This document shows positions 43,728-52,700 of a stretch of DNA of 64,000 bases, piece after piece. Within the stretch, counting starts at the first letter, position 1, and each line of letters begins with the position of its first letter. Made by a program: the position numbers and the translations under genes. The notes beneath the pieces are model-generated. The model searched no databases. It was not told where the DNA came from and worked only from the letters and a program-made list of their open reading frames with translations. The DNA lies in assembly GCA_041393015.1 (NCBI GenBank), contig JAWKKV010000002.1, forward strand, positions 496,001-560,000, written 5' to 3'. The DNA is from JAGQYH01 sp041393015 (GTDB lineage: Bacteria; Bacteroidota; Bacteroidia; Chitinophagales; JADIYW01).

Positions 43728-45187
43728 TAATTGAGTTCTTTAATTATAGAATTTAAGGCTTTTGTAATACTATTTAATTCCAACAATGCTTCTTTTGCAA
43801 TATCAATAGGTTCTCCCAAATCTTCAGATTTACTTATGCTATCATCAGCAATTAAACCAATGTCTAAGGAGTCACCTTTCTTTTTAATATTTTCTCTAGA
43901 AATGGATTTCCAGCGCTCATCTTTAATTTTTGCTCTTTTTACATCATCAATGCTACCATCATAATCCATTAATACCTTTTCGGCTTCGAGTCCACCTGTA
44001 TAGGCTTTAATGAAATCGTTAAAAGCTTCGCGAGTAAAAGGTGTGCGTTTACCATAATTTGGTACATTGGTACGCATATCGTAAAACCAAACATTTTTAG
44101 TGTTTCCTGTTTCGGTTTTCCCTCTCGTAAAAAACAAGACATTGGTTTTTACTCCTGCTGCATAAAAAATACCTGTAGGTAAACGTAAAATGGTATGTAA
44201 ATTACATTTATCCATTAAATCTCGTCTTACTTTTTGCCCATCACCATCTTCAAACAGCACATTATCTGGCAATACTACAGCAGCACTCGATGTTCCATTC
44301 TTTTTTAAAGACCTGTAAATGTGTTGTAGGAAATTTAACTGCTTATTACTAGATAAAAAGGTTAAATCATCTCTAGATGGTTTTTCTCCACCTTTTTTAG
44401 TTCCAAAAGGTGGATTTGCTAAAACACCATCATATCCTTTTAGTTTTTTACCAAAATCTGTTAATGTATCGTTTAAATAAATTGTACTATCTAAACCGTG
44501 TAACTTAGCATTCATTAAAGCCAAACGATGTGCATCTTGTACCAACTCTACTCCACTTAAGGCCTCTGTTTCCTGAAATTTTCTCTCCGTTTCGTTGGTG
44601 TTGTATACATAATCGTAACGCTCTTTTAGATAATGATCTAAAGCAATCATAAAACCAAAGGTTCCACATGCTGGATCGTTCCATTTCTCGCCTAATTTAG
44701 GAGCCATTAACTCCACCATTATATTAATTAATGGTCTAGGTGTAAAGTATTGTCCAGCTCCACTTTTCTTTTCATTTGCATTACGTTCTAAAAGGTCTTC
44801 ATAAATTTGCCCCATTGTATCCCGTTCATGCTCATCGTACCAATCAATCAGATTAATCTGAGTAACTAATGTTTTAAGATTTACGGGCTTACGTAATGTT
44901 GTTGACGCATTGGTGTAGATTTCCTTAATTGTATTGTTATCTGCCTTCTTACTTATATTGGCTAATAAATTGCGATAACGATCAAACAATTCTTTATTAT
45001 CAGTAATCTCTAACAACGTTTTCCATTGGTATTCCTCAGGAATTTGCTCATCAAATTCTTTAATTTCGGAGAGCTTTAAAAAAAGTATGTAGGTAAGTTC
45101 GTTTAAATATTGGTGATAAGTAACTCCATCATCTCGCAATACATTGCAAAGATTCCAGAGTTTTAGGGAAATTTCTTCTGCGCTCAT
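43727..45187 (-). CDS. hsdM: Type I restriction-modification methyltransferase HsdM
   Basis: A 486-aa N6-adenine methyltransferase: N-terminal helical domain to ~125, SAM-binding motif NDPACGTFGF (170-179), and catalytic motif IV NPPF at 258-261 followed by GTKKGG. FTPRPLINIMVELM marks the type I HsdM group. With HsdS it methylates adenine in the recognition site. hsdR ends 1 nt before its start; gene order is R-M-S. Confidence 0.95.
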   Translation of the reverse strand: MSAEEISLKLWNLCNVLRDDGVTYHQYLNELTYILFLKLSEIKEFDEQIPEEYQWKTLLEITDNKELFDRYRNLLANISKKADNNTIKEIYTNASTTLRKPVNLKTLVTQINLIDWYDEHERDTMGQIYEDLLERNANEKKSGAGQYFTPRPLINIMVELMAPKLGEKWNDPACGTFGFMIALDHYLKERYDYVYNTNETERKFQETEALSGVELVQDAHRLALMNAKLHGLDSTIYLNDTLTDFGKKLKGYDGVLANPPFGTKKGGEKPSRDDLTFLSSNKQLNFLQHIYRSLKKNGTSSAAVVLPDNVLFEDGDGQKVRRDLMDKCNLHTILRLPTGIFYAAGVKTNVLFFTRGKTETGNTKNVWFYDMRTNVPNYGKRTPFTREAFNDFIKAYTGGLEAEKVLMDYDGSIDDVKRAKIKDERWKSISRENIKKKGDSLDIGLIADDSISKSEDLGEPIDIAKEALLELNSITKALNSIIKELN

Positions 45188-45188
45188 C

Positions 45189-48100
45189 TTAGGCTGTTTC
45201 TATATATAAATTGTCATTAATAGTATCAAAAACATTCTGTAATTGATGACTAAATATTTTATCTAATCGCTTAAATCCGCCTGCTTCGTTAAATGGATTT
45301 TTATTTAAATCGTCTATATTCATTACTGTTTCTTGAAGCAATTGTTTTTCAAACCTATCTATCCATTTAGTTTGTATTGTATTCCATTTTTGCATTTCTC
45401 TTACCTTGTCAACAGCATTTTTAATTCGTTGCTCATGACTAACCAAAGAACTTCCAATTGCAAGTGTTCTTATATAAGAAATTATATCTGCTGCGATATC
45501 TTCATTTTTAGTATCTCGCCATGCAGCATTTAAGGTTCTAGAATTAAATCCCTCTTGATCAAGGATTAGCTTCAACTCTTTTAAAGACTGTCTGTCTAAT
45601 TCTTTTGGTCGAGTACAAATGATTTGTAAAGCTGCAATTTTATTTACATTTTCTTGTATGAAAGTCCTAAAACTTTCAAGATAATCTTCTGGTTTTTGTC
45701 CTTTTCCATAACCTCTTTCCGTTGAAATATATTCATCTTCGTGTTCAGAAAAATATTGAGCCAAAGGCAAAGGTTTTAACTCATCTAGAAATTTCCATAA
45801 TCCTGCATATTGTTTAAGATTACTAATTGCTTCACTTTCAGGAATATCCTTAAGCATATTTATGAAAGCGTCTGGGTCTTTTCCTTTTGCGTTATATTGA
45901 AAAACTGCTTCGTTTTGTCCTTGAATTTTATTTTTCTTACGTTGCAATTTGGCAATTATTTGCTCTATTTGTTTTTTTGCTCTTTCATTGGATTCTATTT
46001 TATCCATCTCATTTACCAAATCTGTAAAAGTGGCTTTTGGATTTGGCACAATAGGTTTCATAGAAGTGTAGTCTTCTAAAGCTTCATATATCTTAACAGC
46101 ATCAAATATTCTAAATATTTCTTTGCCTATTTCATCACAACGTCTTGTTGCTCGCCCAAGCATTTGTTCATATAGAATTCTAGACTTTATACGTCTTAAG
46201 AATACGAGATTACTTATTGGTGGCACATCAATACCTGTTGTCAATAAATCTACAGTTACAGCAATATTTGGAAATTTTTCGTTTTTATAGCGTGTTAGTA
46301 GTTCTTGCGGTTTATATGACTTTCCAGTGATTTTTACAATTGCATCATCAGGCACATCAACTCCAATTTTTTCATATTCTTCTTTCAGGTATTGGACAAT
46401 ACGATCTGCATGTTCATCTTTAGCAGCAAAAATCAATGTTTTTTCTTCTCCTTCTGGGTCAATTTCCTGAACTAATTGCTCAACAACTGTTCTATTAAAA
46501 GATTCTGTAATTACCAATTTATTAAAACCTGTAATGTCAATATTTAACTCATCTTCTAATGCATCAAGTTCTACAACTTGATTATCTTCTTTAATATAAA
46601 CTTTAGGCTTCTCTCCTTTCTCCCAAGTAATTCCCTCTTCACCTAATTTTGTTTTAATTATGTAAGGAGGATCATGATCAATTAAAAAACCATCAATTAC
46701 AGCTTCACGATAGGAATAAGTATAAACTGGAGAACCAAAAATCTCAGTAGTATGAAGTGCAGGCGTTGCAGTTAAAGCGACACAAAAAGCATCAAAATAA
46801 TCAATGACCATACGATACTTGCTTACATAATCCCTTTGGTCTTTAAAATTCAATTCTTCGTCATCCAATTCTCTGTCTTGTAAATAACCTCTATGTGCTT
46901 CATCAATAATGATACAATCGTAGGTGTCAATTGGTAAAACATCGGCATCATTCTCTGAATAAAACAAACGCTTTACCATTCCTTGAACGGTAGAAAAATG
47001 CAACCTTGATTCTAAATCTGGTATTACTGCTTTTAATGTATCTACTTTATAAGTGTCAGCAAACGTATTTAAATCTTCTATTTTATAATCTCCAAAATGG
47101 TTAATTGCTTGTGTTGCAAGCATTCTTCTATCCACCAAGAATAAAATACGCTTAAAGCGATTCGCTTTTATTAATCTATAACATAAACCAATTATTGTTC
47201 TTGTTTTGCCAGTTCCAGTAGCCATTGCAAGTAATGCCTTTCTTCTTTTAGGATTAGTAGACAATAAATATTCTACTGCTTCTATAGCATCTAATTGATA
47301 GTCTCTAAGACTTAGGCCACTTGGATTCTTTAAATATGAGTTGTCAGATTCTTCTAATTTCTTATTAGATTCTTCAATATCTCTATCAAATAAATCTTTC
47401 AAACCTTCTGGCGAAAACCAACCTTTTAAAGGTCTTGCATGATTTCTTTCATTTCTAATATCAAGAAACCAAATACCACTTTTAGTTTTAATTTGCTCTA
47501 AATAAGGTCTTCCATTTGTTGAAAATAAAAATGGCACTTTGTATGTTCTCCATTCTCCAAGTAACTTAGCATCGAATTTTTCTTCAACTAATTCAGCATA
47601 TATTTTAGATTGATGTAAATCTGTCGAGATATCATTTGCATATTTTTTAGCTTCTACAATTCCAATCAGTTCTAATCCATTAAAAAGAGCATAATCGGCC
47701 CATTTAGATTTACAAGGCCATTCTGCAATAGCTATATTTCTTCCTTTAACAGGAAGTGTTTTATTTGTTTTATAATTAAAAATAGAAGTTTCTACTTCCC
47801 AACCAGCTTGCTTTAATTGTTCATCTATAAGCTCTCGAGTTTCGGCTTCATTCATTTCAATTTTACTAGCAACTTTCTCTGATTTTATTAAAATTGCTTC
47901 TTTTTCCTCTTGAGCCTGTTCTTTTATTTCTCGTTCTTCTAAAAGCTTTTTAAATTTTATTTCGAGTTCATTAAAATCTTGTTCAAGAATGTGAAGTGCA
48001 TGTCTAGTATCTAAATTTTGTGGAAGAGAAAATCTAACGTCATCAATAGAATCAATTGATTCCGCATATGTTTGATAAAACCATTTAGCCACTTTAAATG

Positions 48101-48434
48101 TAGAATATAAAGTAGTTTTTGCATCTTCTAAACTTCCATGACTATTATGAACTGCTTGATTACCTCTGTTTTTAATTGTAAAAAGTAAGTCTTTTACTTT
48201 GTTTGGTAGAATACTTTCAAATTCTAATGTTTTTAACCGATTGTGAAAAGTATTGTCAACTGGAAACTCTATATAATGAAGCTCAAATAACAACTCAGTT
48301 AACTTTTCTCCAAATTGTCTCAATTTAAAAAGAGATGTTATTGGATCTTTATATAAATTAAACTCTGCTGATTGGCAAATATTGAATAATAAAGAATATT
48401 CTTTTTCAAGAAAATTGAAATTTGAATTACTCAT
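45189..48434 (-). CDS. hsdR: Type I restriction endonuclease subunit HsdR with N-terminal DUF4145 domain
   Basis: A 1081-aa motor/nuclease. Residues 1-~135 are a DUF4145 helical domain (SLFKLRQFGEKLTELLFELH, NRGNQAVHNSHGSLEDA), then a coiled coil, then the PD-(D/E)xK nuclease with D247, E261 and K263 (ADYALFNG, IGIVEAKKY), and the helicase: Walker A ATGTGKTR (K410), DEAH box IDEAHRGY, LTATP and late LLTTGIDVPP, GRATRR. It moves DNA past the bound complex and cuts at a distance. First gene of the defence operon. All motifs are intact. Confidence 0.94.
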   Translation of the reverse strand: MSNSNFNFLEKEYSLLFNICQSAEFNLYKDPITSLFKLRQFGEKLTELLFELHYIEFPVDNTFHNRLKTLEFESILPNKVKDLLFTIKNRGNQAVHNSHGSLEDAKTTLYSTFKVAKWFYQTYAESIDSIDDVRFSLPQNLDTRHALHILEQDFNELEIKFKKLLEEREIKEQAQEEKEAILIKSEKVASKIEMNEAETRELIDEQLKQAGWEVETSIFNYKTNKTLPVKGRNIAIAEWPCKSKWADYALFNGLELIGIVEAKKYANDISTDLHQSKIYAELVEEKFDAKLLGEWRTYKVPFLFSTNGRPYLEQIKTKSGIWFLDIRNERNHARPLKGWFSPEGLKDLFDRDIEESNKKLEESDNSYLKNPSGLSLRDYQLDAIEAVEYLLSTNPKRRKALLAMATGTGKTRTIIGLCYRLIKANRFKRILFLVDRRMLATQAINHFGDYKIEDLNTFADTYKVDTLKAVIPDLESRLHFSTVQGMVKRLFYSENDADVLPIDTYDCIIIDEAHRGYLQDRELDDEELNFKDQRDYVSKYRMVIDYFDAFCVALTATPALHTTEIFGSPVYTYSYREAVIDGFLIDHDPPYIIKTKLGEEGITWEKGEKPKVYIKEDNQVVELDALEDELNIDITGFNKLVITESFNRTVVEQLVQEIDPEGEEKTLIFAAKDEHADRIVQYLKEEYEKIGVDVPDDAIVKITGKSYKPQELLTRYKNEKFPNIAVTVDLLTTGIDVPPISNLVFLRRIKSRILYEQMLGRATRRCDEIGKEIFRIFDAVKIYEALEDYTSMKPIVPNPKATFTDLVNEMDKIESNERAKKQIEQIIAKLQRKKNKIQGQNEAVFQYNAKGKDPDAFINMLKDIPESEAISNLKQYAGLWKFLDELKPLPLAQYFSEHEDEYISTERGYGKGQKPEDYLESFRTFIQENVNKIAALQIICTRPKELDRQSLKELKLILDQEGFNSRTLNAAWRDTKNEDIAADIISYIRTLAIGSSLVSHEQRIKNAVDKVREMQKWNTIQTKWIDRFEKQLLQETVMNIDDLNKNPFNEAGGFKRLDKIFSHQLQNVFDTINDNLYIETA

Positions 48435-48603
48435 TCAGAGATTAAAATTTTTGTTTAATTTTTATGGAAAAACATTGTCTACCAAATATAGCCGATTTAT
48501 AGGAATCGATCTAAATAAAAGATACAATAACTGAAATTTTTAGAAAAAAGAAAAGGCTAATACATAGAAGCTTTAATGATGATAAATTAGCAACAGATTG
48601 CGT

Positions 48604-48648
48604 CGTCATTCTCAATCCTTATCAGGATTATTATTCCTCGCAATGACG
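48604..48648. repeat. 45-bp structured intergenic repeat, copy 1
   Basis: Ends CGTCATT / AATGACG form a 7-bp inverted repeat around an inner hairpin AATCCT-TATC-AGGATT. It resembles the widespread CGTCATTGCGAGGAA intergenic repeat. A second copy with 2 mismatches lies at 50685-50729, in the same order relative to a hairpin terminator. Confidence 0.8.
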
Positions 48649-48665
48649 GCAAGGAATAATACAAA

Positions 48666-48691
48666 AACGCCATACATTTCTGCATGGCGTT
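48666..48691 (-). terminator. Rho-independent terminator of the slipin gene
   Basis: Perfect 8-bp stem AACGCCAT (48666-48673) / ATGGCGTT (48684-48691), 10-nt loop. On the minus strand it runs into TTTTTGT. It sits 35 nt past the slipin stop. Confidence 0.8.
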
Positions 48692-48725
48692 CCACAAAAC
48701 TATCTGAGTACAAACTCTACATTAA

Positions 48726-49832
48726 TTATTTGCTGGTAGAAAAAATTTCTTTCAACTGGTTCAATACTTGTCCGTTTCCACCGGAAACAGTGATCTCCCC
48801 TATCTTATCGGCAATTTTCTCTACATATTCCATCTCTTTTAATTTAAACAACATGGTGTTGTCTTCCATTAATTTGGCGGTGTTCAACAAACTTCTGGTA
48901 GAAGCTGTCTCTTCTCTCCTAGTGATGGTATTCGCTTGGGCTTGCTTTTGTGCCACCAAAACTTGGTTCATGATGGCTTTTACTTCGCCAGGCAAAATAA
49001 TATCTCTAATTCCGGCACTCAACACTTCTACTCCTAATACCTTAGATTTAGTTTTTAAGTTGCCTAACACAAATTCGGCCGCTGCCATTTTATTGTCTAA
49101 CAACTCATCTAAAGTCATGGTACCAATGAATTCTCTCAATGCCAATTGAATTAAGCTGTACAATTGCTTGGTAAAGTCTTTGCTGTTTAACAACGCTTTC
49201 TCTACGTCAACCACTTTGTATTGCGCATCAAAGTTGACCCTTAACGCTGCTTTGTCTTTGGTTAACATTTCCTGTCCGGAAATTTCCATTTGCAACTGTC
49301 TTAAATCTACTTTTAATACTTCCACATCAATAGCATTCTTCCAGAAACTGTAAGCGCCTTTGGTTAATTTGTTGACCAACTTGCCATCTACAAAAAGTAA
49401 ACCTTCTTCGTAAGATTCTACTCTAAAAGTTCTAGTGTAAGCTTTTACGGCAGGCAATTGTAATACCGACAAACTAACGGCCTCAGAAACCTCTACCTTG
49501 TTCAAGTCTACCATCACAAATTTAAAATCGATTAAACCTTTCCAGTAGAAATATTTACCCGGCTTTAAAACAGAATCGAAGTTATCTCCGTCGTATTTCA
49601 ATGCTATTTCGTTGTCTTTCACATCAAATACTTCCACTAAAGCGGCCAACTTAGGATCCTGGATCATAATATTGAATCTTGCTGTAGCGGTATACATTTT
49701 TGACATATCGTATTCCATTACTAATTCATTCAACATTAACCAGTAGGTTCCTGCAGTTAATACTTTTTGGTAATCTCCATTTTTAGAGACAATTCCCATT
49801 TTTCCGACATTTACTCTTACTCTCTTAAACAT
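48726..49832 (-). CDS. Slipin family (SPFH/band 7) protein
   Basis: A 368-aa protein of the stomatin/slipin group: two short N-terminal repeats (MFKRVRVNVGKMGIVSKNG; AYTRTFRVESYEEGLLFVDG) lacking a clear membrane helix, then the SPFH domain (ALRVNFDAQYKVVDVEKAL, SLIQLALREFIGTMTLDELL, VEVLSAGIRDIILPGEVKAIMNQ), and a coiled-coil tail with ARRE-like ITRREETASTRS. Slipins scaffold membrane microdomains. The missing N-terminal anchor suggests peripheral binding. It stands alone at the right side of the defence island. Confidence 0.87.
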   Translation of the reverse strand: MFKRVRVNVGKMGIVSKNGDYQKVLTAGTYWLMLNELVMEYDMSKMYTATARFNIMIQDPKLAALVEVFDVKDNEIALKYDGDNFDSVLKPGKYFYWKGLIDFKFVMVDLNKVEVSEAVSLSVLQLPAVKAYTRTFRVESYEEGLLFVDGKLVNKLTKGAYSFWKNAIDVEVLKVDLRQLQMEISGQEMLTKDKAALRVNFDAQYKVVDVEKALLNSKDFTKQLYSLIQLALREFIGTMTLDELLDNKMAAAEFVLGNLKTKSKVLGVEVLSAGIRDIILPGEVKAIMNQVLVAQKQAQANTITRREETASTRSLLNTAKLMEDNTMLFKLKEMEYVEKIADKIGEITVSGGNGQVLNQLKEIFSTSK

Positions 49833-49889
49833 GTCTTCTGTTTTAAATAGTTAATTAATTAGGGTTTATATATTTTATTTAGATCCTAA

Positions 49890-49905
49890 TCCGTCAGCTG
49901 ACGGA
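49890..49905. repeat. Perfect 16-bp palindrome
   Basis: TCCGTCAGCTGACGGA is its own reverse complement. It lies 58 nt upstream of the slipin start codon. It may be a dispersed element, an operator or a cruciform site; nothing decides between these. Confidence 0.7.
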
Positions 49906-50228
49906 CAAGATGACTATCATTCGTTAATAAAGAAAAACGTACAAAGCCAACCATCTTCTAAGAGCGGAAGTTGAATTGAGTAATCACTCGTTGAAATAGT
50001 TTTTATAAAATAGATGCTATCTAATGAAATGGTGTTCTATTGCATTTTCTAACCTTTCAATTACAAAAAGTAATTCAAGTCGCGACTGCGGTATCCTTCG
50101 CATTCGGCGCTTGTCCAACTGTTGTACCAACGATAAACTGTTGATATAACCGGCTTGCTTTGCACAATTTTTCCTAGATCTTTTTTACAAGAGATCAACT
50201 TATGAAGATGGATTTTAAGTCCATTATG

Positions 50229-50331
50229 GCGGGAATCGAATCTACCTATCGGCAGACAGGCCCGCACTTCCAATTCTATTGCTCTAACCACTGAGCTATC
50301 CCAACTGATTGGGAAAGGGAGTCGAACCCTT
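50229..50331 (-). pseudogene. Broken tandem tRNA remnants
   Basis: Reading the minus strand: a T-arm and 3' acceptor half (AAGGGTTCGACTCCCTT then TCCCAAT, 50331-50308), then two bases, then a 5' acceptor and D-arm (GTTGGGATAGCTCAGTGG, then TTAGAGC, 50305-50281). After that only 15 nt stand where an anticodon arm and variable loop need ~22, then a second T-arm (GCGGG ... TTCGATTCCCGC) split by a 20-bp insertion at 50241-50260. No complete cloverleaf or anticodon can be read. The pieces look like decayed tandem tRNA genes. Confidence 0.6.
50241..50260 (-). repeat. 20-bp repeat inserted in a tRNA T-arm remnant
   Basis: The minus-strand insert CCTGTCTGCCGATAGGTAGA lies between the 5' T-stem half GCGGG and its loop TTCGATT. 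Taking it out leaves GCGGG-TTCGATT-CCCGC, a perfect T-arm. The first 12 bases, CCTGTCTGCCGA, recur on the plus strand at 55092-55103 inside another hairpin, so it seems to be a small mobile palindrome. Confidence 0.6.
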
Positions 50332-50684
50332 GACACATAGATCCCATTGGTGGTAGATGTTGAGAGACAAGCAGCATATTACTATAGAGGCTATAGCAAT
50401 ACTATGAAGCCATTCAGAAACTTCTATCGTTGGCTCATACAAATCAACCTTCAACCTTCTTCGGTGCATTTGCACTATATTTTAAAAGAACTTTATACTT
50501 TTTTTTAACGCACATCCAATTGTTTAATGTTTTTATTTAATGGCGTTTCACTAACAACGATACAAAGATGAATGACAATTGCGCAGTCTTTTTGCGTAGA
50601 TAAAATAAAGTGAAAAATAATTTTTTAATATGATGGAATGGATGGATAGATGCTATCTATTGCTAAGAATCAGACAGATTGTAA

Positions 50685-50729
50685 CGTCATTCTTAATCCT
50701 TATCAGGATTATAATTCCTCGCAATGACG
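50685..50729. repeat. 45-bp structured intergenic repeat, copy 2
   Basis: Second copy of the CGTCATT...AATGACG element with the same inner AATCCT-TATC-AGGATT hairpin, two mismatches to copy 1 at 48604-48648. As in copy 1, a hairpin built on ACGCCAT/ATGGCGT lies beside it, so the repeated unit may be nearer 90 bp. Confidence 0.8.
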
Positions 50730-50738
50730 GTACAAATA

Positions 50739-50768
50739 AAAACGCCATACCTAATGGCATGGCGTTTT
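50739..50768. terminator. Hairpin terminator beyond the haem-binding domain gene
   Basis: Ten-base-pair stem AAAACGCCAT (50739-50748) / ATGGCGTTTT (50759-50768). The symmetrical A/T ends allow use in either direction; the gene ending 27 nt away on the minus strand is the natural client. Confidence 0.75.
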
Positions 50769-50794
50769 AAGATTTAACTCGATTATTGAATCAA

Positions 50795-51283
50795 TCAACG
50801 TTTTCTTATCAAACTATCTTTTGGATAGGTTTGCTCTAAATATTGGATTTGAGATTTTGCCCAATCGATCAATAGCGTTCTTTGTTCGTCTGATAAATTA
50901 GCCTCAACATGTAAACCTAAATTAGTGTAAGAAGGCAATGGCATTTTTCTTTCTTCCACTTCTTCTACTGTTTCTTCTAGTTTGTGATATTGATATGCCA
51001 ATGGTCGATTGGTAAATTCTGAAAAATTTAAGTGCTCCTTCCCTTCTTCCACGTGACTATTTAACCACCATGCTACCGGTTGAATATTGGAATACCAAGG
51101 ATAACGCGTATTGTTGCTGTGGCAGTCGTTACAGGCTACGGCAAGTATGTTACTTACATTTTCAGGCACGGTGTATTTTGTGTCCAAAGCATAAGTATTA
51201 TCGTTGGAGTTGTTCTTCTCAGGTCTGATGAATTGTATTAGAATTAAAATAACTACTAATACGGCTAATATTCTTTTAAGCAT
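50795..51283 (-). CDS. Haem-binding domain protein (c-type CxxCH)
   Basis: A 162-aa periplasmic protein with an N-terminal anchor (MLKRILAVLVVILILIQF) and the haem-binding domain found in Bacteroidota: AVACNDCHSNNTRYPWYSNI (CNDCH covalent haem site), QPVAWWLNSHVEEGKEHLN, and the closing LSDEQRTLLIDWAKSQI. It likely carries electrons in a periplasmic chain. Length is usual. Partner unknown; it sits alone between terminators. Confidence 0.87.
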   Translation of the reverse strand: MLKRILAVLVVILILIQFIRPEKNNSNDNTYALDTKYTVPENVSNILAVACNDCHSNNTRYPWYSNIQPVAWWLNSHVEEGKEHLNFSEFTNRPLAYQYHKLEETVEEVEERKMPLPSYTNLGLHVEANLSDEQRTLLIDWAKSQIQYLEQTYPKDSLIRKR

Positions 51284-51410
51284 AATTAATCTTTTAAGTG
51301 TTTAAGTGTATTTATCGATGCCATCCCTATTACTAAAATTAAATCATTTAATGATACGCAATTCTCTTCAACAATGATTCAACAGCTTTGGGATAGTATC
51401 GGTCTGATGT

Positions 51411-52454
51411 TTACAACGATTCCATATCAATAACAAATCGATATTTCACATCTGCTTTTTTAACTCTATCGTAGGCTTCGTTTACATTTTGCATCTCAAT
51501 CATTTCAATATCACTTACAATGTTGTGTTCTCCGCAAAAATCAAGCATTTCTTGTGTTTCTTTCAAACCACCAATCAATGAACCTGCCACTGTTTTTCTA
51601 CCCAACACCAACAAGCCGGAATGAACGGGATCTATTGGCTCAATAGCGCCTACCATCACCATTGTAGCATCTCGTTTCAATAGCATTAAATATGGATTGA
51701 TATCATGTCGAACAGGAACGGTATTCAAAAGAAAATCGAATGACCCCATTTGTGCTGCCATTGCTTTTTCATCTTTTGAAATCAATACTTCGTCTGCTCC
51801 TAGTTTTTTAGCGTCCTGTGCTTTATTCGGTGAAGTGGTAATCATCACCACGTGCGCTCCTAAAGCATGTGCAAACTTAATACCCATGTGACCCAATCCA
51901 CCTAAACCAATGACGCCCACCTTATCTCCTTTTTTCACCTTCCAATGCATCAATGGAGAATAAGTGGTGATGCCAGCACACAACAACGGCGCGACTGCTT
52001 TTTCATCTAAATTCTCAGGCACTCGCAATACAAAATCCTCATCTACCACAATCATTTCAGAATATCCTCCAAAAGTATGTCCGCCTAAATGTTTATCCGG
52101 TCCATTGTAAGTTCCAATTAATCCTTTTTCACAGTATTGCTCTAAATGATCTTGGCAAGCGCTGCAAGTTCTACATGAATCTACTAAACAGCCTACACCA
52201 ACCACATCGCCAGCTTTAAACTTCTCCACTCCTTTTCCAACAGCTACTACTCTACCCACAATTTCATGTCCGGGCACAACAGGATATTGAGATCCGCCCC
52301 AATCATTTTGTACGGTATGAATATCGCTATGGCAAATGCCACAATACGTAATTTTTATCTGAACATCTTTATCTTGAATAGATCTTCGTTCAATATTTAA
52401 TGGTTTTAAAGCGGCACTTACTTCTGTTGCTCCATATGCTTTTACTTGGCTCAT
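51411..52454 (-). CDS. Zinc-dependent NAD(P) alcohol dehydrogenase (YahK/CAD-like)
   Basis: A 347-aa medium-chain dehydrogenase. Catalytic zinc ligands in YCGICHSDIHT (Cys) and PGHEIVGRV (His/Glu), structural zinc Cys set in DSCRTCSACQDHLEQYC, Rossmann motif GVIGLGGLGHMGIKFA. Closest in pattern to the cinnamyl-alcohol-dehydrogenase/YahK group, which reduces aldehydes with NADPH. It lies alone with its own flanks. Confidence 0.92.
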   Translation of the reverse strand: MSQVKAYGATEVSAALKPLNIERRSIQDKDVQIKITYCGICHSDIHTVQNDWGGSQYPVVPGHEIVGRVVAVGKGVEKFKAGDVVGVGCLVDSCRTCSACQDHLEQYCEKGLIGTYNGPDKHLGGHTFGGYSEMIVVDEDFVLRVPENLDEKAVAPLLCAGITTYSPLMHWKVKKGDKVGVIGLGGLGHMGIKFAHALGAHVVMITTSPNKAQDAKKLGADEVLISKDEKAMAAQMGSFDFLLNTVPVRHDINPYLMLLKRDATMVMVGAIEPIDPVHSGLLVLGRKTVAGSLIGGLKETQEMLDFCGEHNIVSDIEMIEMQNVNEAYDRVKKADVKYRFVIDMESL

Positions 52455-52700
52455 TTTCTATATATTTTTTTTAAATTTTATAATTGAATGTTCTGGCTAC
52501 AAAATAGAATCATTTATAATGATAAAAAAATGAATTATTGTTTTTTATGTCTTTAATAAATAAGTGGTATTAATAGTCAGTATTTCGACTGTGGCGGTAT
52601 TTTTTTTAACCACAACGTTCACTAAGGTTGTTTCACAAAAGACACAAAAGCTAACTTATAAAATTAATAGTAAACTTAGTGACTTCTTAGTGCTTGGTAA

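Larger units (their letters stand above)
49833..50794. other. Gene-poor region with tRNA remnants and repeats
   Basis: About 960 nt without a credible protein gene. It holds a perfect 16-bp palindrome (49890-49905), broken tRNA pieces (50229-50331, minus), a C/G-rich patch at 50078-50115, and a repeat plus terminator (50685-50768). The 91-codon open frame at 50061-50336 translates the tRNA pieces and is not a gene. Confidence 0.7.

Noticed and set aside
50061..50336. 91-codon open frame on the minus strand
   Set aside because: It reads through tRNA T-arm and D-arm remnants (SRVRLPFP, SWDSSVVRAIE are typical translated tRNA strings) and has no protein features.
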